From assembly GCA_947486375.1 (NCBI GenBank), contig CANKTP010000020.1:1-33963 (forward strand): a stretch of DNA of 33,963 nucleotides. Reading direction: 5' to 3'. The first letter of the stretch is position 1; each line of letters opens with the position of its first letter. The notes beneath the pieces were generated by a model. It made no database searches, was not told the origin of the DNA, and worked only from the letters and a program-made list of their open reading frames with translations. This document shows, in pieces, positions 18,948 through 25,007 of this stretch. This DNA comes from Candidatus Hydrogenedentota bacterium. GTDB lineage: Bacteria > Hydrogenedentota > Hydrogenedentia > Hydrogenedentales > GCA-2746185. The position numbers were made by a program, and so were the translations under genes.

Positions 18948-20267
18948 TTACGCAATTAGGTTCCGCACGGCTTTGCCGTCGCGGACAATGTCGATGGGAC
19001 GATTGCCCGGGCTCATCAGCTTGCGGGCCGGATCGATGCCCAGTTGCGTGAAAATCGTCGCCGCCAAGTCCATGGGCGAAACCGGGTCTTGGGTCGGCTC
19101 GGCGCCGCGGGCGTCAGTACGGCCGTGGATCGTGCCGCCCTTGATGCCGCCGCCAGCCAGCAACGCGCTGAAGGCCTTGGGCCAATGGTCGCGTCCGCCG
19201 TCCTTGTTGAGGCGCGAGGTGCGGCCGAACTCGGAGCACATGACGATGAGGGTCTTCTGGAGCAGGCCGCGCTCGTTGAGGTCGTTGATGAGCGCCGCGA
19301 GCCCCTGGTCGACCGCGGGCAACTGCCCGCGCATCGCGTCGCGAATGTTGACATGGTGATCCCAGCCGCCATCGACCACCGTGATGAACCGCGCGCCCGC
19401 CTCGACAAGTCTCCGCGCCAACAGGAGCCGCTGGCCGAAGTAGCTGCGACCGTAACGGTCGCGCATCTCGGGGGCCTCGGCGGCGACGTTAAAGGCCTCG
19501 CGTGCCGTTTGGGACGAGATCAACGCATAGGCGCGTTGGTAATAGCTGTCCATCGCATCGAGCGAGTCGCCCTTCTCGAGTTCGCGGAAATGGCTGTCCA
19601 CGGACGCGAGCAAGCCCTTGCGGCTTTCCATGCGGACCGGATCGACGCCCGAGGCGAGGTTGAGGTCGCGCACTTGGAACCCGTCGGCCTGCGGTTCGCC
19701 GCCGACGCTAAACGCACCATAGGCCGCGCTGAGATAGCCCGTGCCCATGAAGGGATCGCCGACCCCGGGGATCGCGATGTACGCCGGGAGATCGTTGCGC
19801 GGGCCGTACTCGTGCGAAACCACCGAGCCCATGCTCGGGTAGACGATCGCGGGGCTCGGGCGATAACCCGTCAGCATGTTGTGCGCGCCGCGCTCGTGCG
19901 CCGCCTCGCCGTGCGTCATCGAGCGGATGATGGCCATCTTGTCCGCCGATGCGGCCAGTTGCGGCATCAGGCCGCTGATCACGTCGCCCGTGTTCGTATT
20001 GGCGACGCCGAGCTCGCCGCGATATTCGATCGGGGCGAAGGGCTTGGGATCGAAGGTGTCCATATGGCTCATGCCGCCGGACATATAGATAAATATGACG
20101 GATTCAGCCGCGGCGGTCCCGGCTGCGGGAGTCCCCGCCATGGCCTGCATCTTGAAGAAGTCGCCCAGCGTCAGCCCGAGACCGGAAAGGAGACCGACCT
20201 TGAGGAAGTCCCGCCGAGTGGGGGGGCCGGGACACGTGCATCCCTCGAAGTCCGAAGAGTGATTCAT
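18948..20267 (-). CDS. Tat-exported DUF1501 protein (alkaline-phosphatase/sulfatase-like fold)
   Basis: The start is placed at the ATG at 20267, which has AAAGGTG upstream and gives the N-terminus MNHSSDFEGC. The 439-residue product carries a twin-arginine signal (TRRDFLKVGLLSGLGL, about residues 17-32), so it is exported folded, probably with a metal or cofactor. DUF1501 hallmarks are YMSGGMSHMDTFDPKP near residue 61, GAHNMLTGYRPS, VVDGGWDHH and SEFGRTSRLNKDGGRDHWPKAFS. Family knowledge: DUF1501 belongs to the alkaline phosphatase superfamily fold and typically neighbours DUF1549/DUF1553 genes. It is the first gene of the minus-strand cluster, ten bases ahead of the PPC gene, with a promoter candidate at 20313-20342. 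Substrate unknown. Confidence 0.95.
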   Translation of the reverse strand: MNHSSDFEGCTCPGPPTRRDFLKVGLLSGLGLTLGDFFKMQAMAGTPAAGTAAAESVIFIYMSGGMSHMDTFDPKPFAPIEYRGELGVANTNTGDVISGLMPQLAASADKMAIIRSMTHGEAAHERGAHNMLTGYRPSPAIVYPSMGSVVSHEYGPRNDLPAYIAIPGVGDPFMGTGYLSAAYGAFSVGGEPQADGFQVRDLNLASGVDPVRMESRKGLLASVDSHFRELEKGDSLDAMDSYYQRAYALISSQTAREAFNVAAEAPEMRDRYGRSYFGQRLLLARRLVEAGARFITVVDGGWDHHVNIRDAMRGQLPAVDQGLAALINDLNERGLLQKTLIVMCSEFGRTSRLNKDGGRDHWPKAFSALLAGGGIKGGTIHGRTDARGAEPTQDPVSPMDLAATIFTQLGIDPARKLMSPGNRPIDIVRDGKAVRNLIA

Positions 20268-20605
20268 GAAAGCAACACCTTTCCCAAGTTGATACACCTC
20301 TACACGTTATCCAGTATACACCAATTGCCTATCGCGGTGCAACTCAACGCCAAAACGGACGGATGCACGTTGTGGCCATGATGCATAACCCTTGCGATAT
20401 CAACGGCTTGGATTCCCATGAGAACCGCATGGATGCAGCAAATGAGCACCTATATGAATTCCCGGAGGAACGATTGGGTTCCATCCCCCATGGGAGGCCC
20501 GGAACTCGCAGGCGGATTGCGCCGCAGCGCGGAGGGCACCGAGGGCAAAAGTTGTGGGGCAAATCGCGGGCGGGTCTTTAACGGCGGCAGGATTCGGCGT
20601 GCGGG
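20268..20605. other. Intergenic region upstream of the DUF1501 cluster
   Basis: The 338-base gap holds the promoter candidate at 20313-20342. Beyond that I see only unremarkable sequence. The 72-codon ORFs crossing it in both directions have no Shine-Dalgarno, no recognisable domain and no signal peptide, so I do not call them. Confidence 0.5.
20313..20342 (-). promoter_or_regulatory. Candidate promoter for the five-gene exported cluster
   Basis: On the minus strand TATACT (20313-20318, five of six to TATAAT) lies 18 bases downstream of TTGCAC (20337-20342). A transcript starting near 20306 would have about 40 bases of leader before the DUF1501 ATG. The -35 match is only partial. Confidence 0.4.
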
Positions 20606-21976
20606 TCACCGGGGATGGAGGACAACTTTCTCGCCGATGACCGGATCGAACTTGGCGCAGCCGTTGCCGCAATTTTCGTGCATCCATGCGACGGCGGGGG
20701 GATCGCCGTGTACGAAGATGAGGTTCTTCGGGTTGAAGCGCTCGACGACACGCTGGAGGGCCTTCCGGGGCGCGTGGGCGCTGAAATGATATGACCTGAC
20801 ATTTTCGAGGGCGACCTTGACGGGCTGTCCGCCGAGCGTGAAGACAAGTTCGTCGCCGGGCTTGGAGGCCTTGACGCGATGGCCGAGGGTGTCGGGGTCG
20901 CAGTAGCCCACGAAGAAGATTCCGTGCTGGGTTTCCTTGATCATATGCTGCGCGATCATGGCGGAGGGGGTGTTCTCGATCATCATGCCCGAGGTGGCGA
21001 CGATGATCCCCGGGGTCTTCAACAGCGTCCGGGCGACGGCGGGATCCCAGACGTCGCCGACGCGCCCAAAGTTTGCCAGGGGGCTGAGACGCGCCTCGGG
21101 CTTGAGTTGGCCGGAAAATCGGTCGTAAATCTCATAGATGGCGCGGCCCAGTCCAGAGGCATAGACGGGGACATCGGGGATGGTGCCGTCTTCCTGCATA
21201 CGGGCGACGATATTGAGAATTTCCTGGGCGCGGCCGAGGGCGAAACAGGGCACGAGCACGCAACCGCCCCCGCGCAGCACCGTGGCGATGTCCAGGCCGA
21301 AGCGGTCGGCCTCGGCGCCATAGTCGATGGCGTCCGCACCCTCGTTTGCGCCGTAGGTCGACTCGATGATGAGGGTGTCGAAGGAGCGGGCGTTGGCCGG
21401 GGCCTCGAAGCCGGGCATCAGTTCTTGATCGACGGCGCTAATGTCCGCGGTGTAGAACAAGGAATGATCCGGCGAATAGAGCTCGATGGATGCGCAACCG
21501 AGGACATGCCCCGCCGGATGGAACCGAACCCGCACGGGGCTGTCGGGAAATAGGCGGAACTCCTGGCCCATGTCAATGCCGTAACAACGGCGCATCGCAT
21601 TGTCGACGTCCACGTGTTCGTAGAGGGGATACTCTGGAATGTTCCGTTCGTCGCGCAGGATCCCCATCACGGACACGCTGTTGTGCAGCATGCGATCCAT
21701 GATCCTGAGGGTGGGGGCCGTCGCGTAGCCTGTCGTCGACGGGAAGAGCTTCATGAGGTAGGGCACGGACCCGCAATGATCGATGTGCGCGTGCGAGATA
21801 ATGACCGCGTCCGGGGCCTCCTTCAGCGGCGCGAAGTTCGGAAGCGCCGCCAAGCCCTCCTTTTTCGGATGCAACCCGCAGTCAAGGACGATCCGAAGTC
21901 CCCCGATTTCGACAACGTACGAATTGGCCCCGACTTCCCCCGCACCACCCATCGGCGTAAAGTTTACTGTGCTCAA
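20606..21976 (-). CDS. MBL-fold metallo-hydrolase with beta-CASP and RMMBL domains (RNase J/CPSF-73-like)
   Basis: The track extends this to 22132, but the protein proper starts at TTG 21976, with GGAG eight bases upstream and a strong promoter just before, giving 456 residues. The zinc site is SHAHIDHCGS (HxHxDH, 62-67), with further ligands likely in HPAGHVLG and TADIS. The beta-CASP region (about 225-385) includes ESTYG, VLVPCFALGRAQEIL and VATSGMMIENTPS. The C-terminal RMMBL part has RSYHFSAHAPRKAL and NLIFVHGDP. Family knowledge: these are nucleases, usually acting on RNA. Cells often carry RNase J separately, and this single-length form (about 450-470 residues) is the YsiA/CPSF-73-like branch; substrate is unproven. 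It is 73 bases downstream of maf but has its own promoter. Confidence 0.92.
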   Translation of the reverse strand: MSTVNFTPMGGAGEVGANSYVVEIGGLRIVLDCGLHPKKEGLAALPNFAPLKEAPDAVIISHAHIDHCGSVPYLMKLFPSTTGYATAPTLRIMDRMLHNSVSVMGILRDERNIPEYPLYEHVDVDNAMRRCYGIDMGQEFRLFPDSPVRVRFHPAGHVLGCASIELYSPDHSLFYTADISAVDQELMPGFEAPANARSFDTLIIESTYGANEGADAIDYGAEADRFGLDIATVLRGGGCVLVPCFALGRAQEILNIVARMQEDGTIPDVPVYASGLGRAIYEIYDRFSGQLKPEARLSPLANFGRVGDVWDPAVARTLLKTPGIIVATSGMMIENTPSAMIAQHMIKETQHGIFFVGYCDPDTLGHRVKASKPGDELVFTLGGQPVKVALENVRSYHFSAHAPRKALQRVVERFNPKNLIFVHGDPPAVAWMHENCGNGCAKFDPVIGEKVVLHPR

Positions 21977-21997
21977 TGATTCCGCTCCATGAGAGCC

Positions 21998-22026
21998 ATG
22001 ATAGACTTGCCGCAGCGAAATATCAA
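21998..22026 (-). promoter_or_regulatory. Strong candidate sigma70-type promoter for the beta-CASP gene
   Basis: On the minus strand TTGATA (22021-22026) and TATCAT (21998-22003) are separated by exactly 17 bases, and each matches five of six consensus positions. The predicted start near 21991 leaves a leader of only about 15 bases that still contains the GGAG ahead of the TTG codon. This supports both the promoter and the TTG start. Confidence 0.55.
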
Positions 22027-22049
22027 ATTGTCGAAAGTCCCGATTACCG

Positions 22050-22655
22050 CTATAGAAATCGTGAGCGGGATCCGTGCATCCGCGTAAACAGACCGTCGCC
22101 CAGCGTGCGAAGCAGATTATCCAGGCGCACAATGGGAAGTCCGAGGACGTTTTGATAGCAGCCCTCGTATCGCGCGACGAGCAGGCTGCCGGGTCCGTCC
22201 ACGGTGTAGGCGCCGGCGCGGTCGACGGGGTTGACCGCCTCGACGAAGGCGCCGATCTCGGACTCGGCCAGGGCGCGGAAGGTCACTTGGGTCGTTTCGA
22301 ATCCCTCGGTGGCCTGGCCTGTCTGCGTATTGCGGATGGCCACGCCCGTCAAGACTTCGTGCGTACGGCCGGACAACGCGCGGAGCATGGCCCGCGCTTC
22401 CTCGATATCGGCGGGCTTGCCCATGATCCAGTCGCCCAGGACAACGATGGTGTCGGCGGCGATCACCAGCGCGGGATGCGCAACGCGCGCCGCGATTTCG
22501 TCTCGCTTGATTCGGGCGTTGTACAGGACCACCTCGCTGGGGACGCCGTCGAGGGTTTCCTCGGCGGCGCCCGGAATCACCTCGATCTCGATGCCAAGCG
22601 CCTCGAGCAGGGCGCGCCGCCGGGGCGAAGCGGAGGCGAGAACGATGGGAATCAC
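22050..22655 (-). CDS. maf: Maf-like nucleotide pyrophosphatase
   Basis: The track's 344-codon ORF is a Maf gene with a spurious extension. The real start is the GTG at 22655, whose GTGA overlaps the lolA-like stop, giving 201 residues, the normal Maf length. The hallmark N-terminus follows at once: IVLASASPRRRALLEALGIE. Other conserved stretches are KRDEIAARV, VIAADTIVVLGDWIMGKP and the late DRAGAYTVDGPG. Family knowledge: Maf/YhdE-type enzymes hydrolyse non-canonical or modified nucleoside triphosphates (dTTP/UTP- or m7GTP-specific subtypes) and affect septum formation. The overlap with lolA implies translational coupling. Subtype specificity is not assigned. Confidence 0.93.
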   Translation of the reverse strand: MIPIVLASASPRRRALLEALGIEIEVIPGAAEETLDGVPSEVVLYNARIKRDEIAARVAHPALVIAADTIVVLGDWIMGKPADIEEARAMLRALSGRTHEVLTGVAIRNTQTGQATEGFETTQVTFRALAESEIGAFVEAVNPVDRAGAYTVDGPGSLLVARYEGCYQNVLGLPIVRLDNLLRTLGDGLFTRMHGSRSRFL

Positions 22656-23392
22656 GGATTGCCCACGAGGCTCTCGGTGGCCAGGGGTCCCGGGACCGTC
22701 TTGCCTTCGGGTCCCGCAGTCTCGATGTACTGTTCGTCCTCCACGATGTCCGTTCCCTCGGGCACGATGATGTGGGTCTTGTCCGGCGGCGCCGTGTCGC
22801 CGAGCGCGAACTCCCCGATACGAATGGTCACGTTCGACTCGGCGTCGTTGACGATGAAAATCTGCGTGGGCAAGAGATCGCCGGGACGGAGTTGGAGGGT
22901 CGCGGACTCGAATACGGCCATGTCGGATTCCGGATCGCGCGGCGTGAGCTTTAGGGCGACGCCGCCCTTGTTCGATTCGGCGGGAAGAGCAAGCTCGATG
23001 ACGTAGGCTTTCTTCAGGTTCTCCGAGTCGTCGCTGAACCCGAGAAACAGCGCCTCGGTCTCGGGGCGATCCTCGAGCTTCCACGATTTCAACTGGCCCA
23101 GTTCCTTGTCATACTCGTACGTGACAAGCCCGTCGGTAATGTACACCAGGACGGAAGTCTCGCCGGTCTCCGGGTCGGCATAATGAAGCAGAAGGCGCTT
23201 GGGCGACGCATACACCACGCGGCCCTTTAACAAAATCGTCTCGTCGGGCGTCACAGTGGTTTGCTCGAAGGGCGCCTCGAGAAAACGAATGCCATTGCGC
23301 TTCTTTTGGAACTCCGCGAAGAATGCGTCAAAATCGGGTACCGTCTGCGCGGGAATGGCCAGCCACAAGGCCGTCAAGGTTAGTGCAATCAT
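22652..23392 (-). CDS. LolA-like outer-membrane lipoprotein carrier protein
   Basis: A 246-residue periplasmic protein. The N-terminus MIALTLTALWLAIPAQT is a short signal peptide, with GAGG upstream of the ATG. The LolA-type fold is shown by GIRFLEAPFEQTTVTPDETILLKGRV, then YASPKRLLLHYADPETGE, TDGLVTYEYDKELGQ and a later PTQIFIVNDAESNVTIRI segment. Family knowledge: LolA carries lipoproteins through the periplasm to the outer membrane, so its presence implies a diderm envelope, consistent with the lipoproteins and exported proteins elsewhere in the window. The C-terminus has an extra 35 or so residues beyond the core. It lies 44 bases after proC and overlaps maf by four bases. No LolB is visible. 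Confidence 0.82.
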   Translation of the reverse strand: MIALTLTALWLAIPAQTVPDFDAFFAEFQKKRNGIRFLEAPFEQTTVTPDETILLKGRVVYASPKRLLLHYADPETGETSVLVYITDGLVTYEYDKELGQLKSWKLEDRPETEALFLGFSDDSENLKKAYVIELALPAESNKGGVALKLTPRDPESDMAVFESATLQLRPGDLLPTQIFIVNDAESNVTIRIGEFALGDTAPPDKTHIIVPEGTDIVEDEQYIETAGPEGKTVPGPLATESLVGNP

Positions 23393-23436
23393 AAATTCAC
23401 GTCCTCACCGTGGGGGTACTCGTCTCGATCCCCCGT

Positions 23437-24243
23437 TTACTGTCCAAGTTCCCTCGAGCGCGCCGTCGCCGCGGCAACGGCGGCATGGACCGCGCCGGAG
23501 AAGTCGCGCTGGCGCATAGCCGCCATCCCGGCCGCCGTCGTCCCTCCTTTGGAGGTCACGCGTTCGCGCAGGACCGCCGGCGTTTCGCCGGATTCCATGA
23601 GCAACTTTCCCGCGCCGTACAAGGTCTGTCCCGCAAGCCGCAGGGCCTGGGCCTCGGTCATGCCCTGGACCGTGGCCGCCTCCACGAGGCACTCGACCAT
23701 GTAAAAGAAATAGGCCGGGCCGCTTCCGCTCAACCCGGTCACGGCGTCGATCGTTTCCTCGGGGACCCTCTCGCAAATCCCGATGGCGTCGAATATAGTC
23801 GTCACCACCTCCGCGTCCGCCTCGGAAGCGTTCGCGCTGAGGGAAAACGCGGCGGCCCCAAGGCCCACCATCGCGGGGGTATTGGGCATGACGCGCGCAA
23901 CGCGGGTGGTTGCACCGAGGCGCGTCTGGATGAACGATATCGATATGCCCGCCGCGATCGAGACCACGAGGGTGCGGTCCGTATAACCCGGCCGAATCGC
24001 GGCAAGCGCCACCGCCATGTCCTGCGGTTTCGGCGCAAGCAGGAGCGCGTCGCTCGCTTGGGCCAAATCCGCCGGCGTCGCGGCAACGCGCGCGCCCAGT
24101 TTCGCCGCCTCGGAGCGCTTTCCCGCATCCAGGTCGTATACGACCATGCCGGAGGCAGGCCAGGTCTTCGCGTCGACCAGCCCCCGCGCGATCGCGCTAC
24201 CCATGTTCCCGAACCCAAGAAATCCCAACGTTGGATGCGCCAT
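23437..24243 (-). CDS. proC: Pyrroline-5-carboxylate reductase
   Basis: The 268-residue product has the standard ProC length and motifs: the NADPH-binding GFLGFGNMGSAIARGL (about residues 7-22), ARVMPNTPAMVG (about 115-126), the family signature GLSGSGPAYFFYMVECLVEAA (about 167-187) and RERVTSKGGTTAAG (about 225-238). It catalyses the last step of proline synthesis, reducing pyrroline-5-carboxylate in the cytoplasm, usually as a decamer. The ATG has GGAAGG a little far upstream. The gene leads a compact minus-strand group with lolA-like and maf; a possible extended -10 element sits at 24280-24288. The grouping with lolA and maf has no obvious metabolic logic. Confidence 0.96.
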   Translation of the reverse strand: MAHPTLGFLGFGNMGSAIARGLVDAKTWPASGMVVYDLDAGKRSEAAKLGARVAATPADLAQASDALLLAPKPQDMAVALAAIRPGYTDRTLVVSIAAGISISFIQTRLGATTRVARVMPNTPAMVGLGAAAFSLSANASEADAEVVTTIFDAIGICERVPEETIDAVTGLSGSGPAYFFYMVECLVEAATVQGMTEAQALRLAGQTLYGAGKLLMESGETPAVLRERVTSKGGTTAAGMAAMRQRDFSGAVHAAVAAATARSRELGQ

Positions 24244-24279
24244 GCCCGGATTTTCCTTCCCACGAAATGCGACGCGGGG

Positions 24280-24288
24280 AGTTTAGCA
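24280..24288 (-). promoter_or_regulatory. Possible extended -10 element for proC
   Basis: TGCTAAACT on the minus strand fits an extended -10 box about 37 bases before the proC ATG. I find no convincing -35, as expected for extended -10 promoters. It resembles the element before the MATE gene. Confidence 0.25.
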
Positions 24289-24320
24289 CAGCGGCAGGAG
24301 TATGAATCTTCGGCAACGGA

Positions 24321-24623
24321 TTACGGCGTATTCTCCCGGGTAAAGATGGCCTCGATGTCGCGCGCGCCATGGAGCACGCGGGCGATTTCGATAGGTTGAC
24401 GCCCGATACGATGGAGGATTACGTGATTTCCGACGGGGAAGCGGTACAGGCTGGATCCCAATCTACCACAAGCGCGACCGATGCTTGGTTGACGGCCGAG
24501 AATATCGAATCTCTCGATGAGAAGCTCCGAGAAACGCGTGGCCGCATCCGGATTGTCCCTGGCAATGTAATCCCAGATTTCGTCCAGATCCTGACGGGCC
24601 GATCGCGAAAGTCGATACGTCAC
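24321..24623 (-). CDS. ParE/RelE-superfamily toxin of a type II toxin-antitoxin pair
   Basis: The 100-residue product starts MTYRLSRSARQDLDEIWDYIARDNPDAA, the typical ParE opening of a beta strand and a helical hairpin, and continues with GRQPSIGRACGRLGSSLYRFPVGNHVILHRI and ends with an RVLHGARDI segment, the classic ParE C-terminal motif. ParE toxins inhibit DNA gyrase; RelE relatives cut mRNA. Motifs favour ParE. The GTG start overlaps the antitoxin's stop as GTGA, so the toxin is made only with the antitoxin. The pair is intact with no frameshift and sits between proC and an unrelated lipoprotein gene, which suggests mobility or recent acquisition, though no mobile element is seen. Confidence 0.93.
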   Translation of the reverse strand: MTYRLSRSARQDLDEIWDYIARDNPDAATRFSELLIERFDILGRQPSIGRACGRLGSSLYRFPVGNHVILHRIGRQPIEIARVLHGARDIEAIFTRENTP

Positions 24624-24916
24624 GAGGCGCTTGGGGTCGCTCGATTCGCAAGGCGCTCTTTGCCGCGCCGATCCAAGTCCTCGATATAGCGGCGCATGCC
24701 GGCGTCGTCGAGCTCGATGTAATCGCCCCGGTCCAGGTCCGCCAGGCCTTGAGCCAATTGCTTGCGAAATTCCTCCTCGCGAAGCGCCCGGATCCGTTCG
24801 TTCTCCTCGATGAGTCGCAATCCGTCCAGAAGCACATCGCCGGCGGACGGGTAGCGCCCGCTTCGGACACGCTCGCTGATGAAGGCCTCCCAGTGCGCTC
24901 CAAGCTCGATGTTCAT
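24620..24916 (-). CDS. ParD-like antitoxin
   Basis: The 98-residue product opens with MNIELGAHWEAFISERVRSGRYPSAGDVL, which matches the ribbon-helix-helix DNA-binding domain of ParD antitoxins (beta strand, helix, the conserved SGRY-x-S-x-x-D/E-V turn, second helix). A charged helical tail (about 38-95) is expected to wrap round and neutralise the ParE toxin. GGAGG lies seven bases upstream of the ATG. A ten-base palindrome at 24957-24966 could be its operator for autoregulation. The tail is slightly longer than in minimal ParD proteins. Confidence 0.92.
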   Translation of the reverse strand: MNIELGAHWEAFISERVRSGRYPSAGDVLLDGLRLIEENERIRALREEEFRKQLAQGLADLDRGDYIELDDAGMRRYIEDLDRRGKERLANRATPSAS

Positions 24917-24956
24917 TTTATGGCCTCCAGCTCGTCAAAAACCTACCATGCTCCCC

Positions 24957-24966
24957 GCGAATTCGC
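24957..24966. promoter_or_regulatory. Palindrome upstream of parDE, possible operator
   Basis: GCGAATTCGC is a perfect ten-base palindrome about 40 bases before the antitoxin ATG. Ribbon-helix-helix antitoxins usually bind such palindromes in their own promoter. A weak -35-like TTGCGA overlaps it. Position is the only support. Confidence 0.3.
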
Positions 24967-25007
24967 AATTCTGGGAAATCGGACGATTTGCGTGCGGCCC
25001 GATAGGT

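Noticed and set aside
20363-20581. 72-codon ORFs in the gap before the DUF1501 cluster
   Set aside because: Both strands have similar short ORFs with no ribosome site, signal peptide or recognisable pattern.
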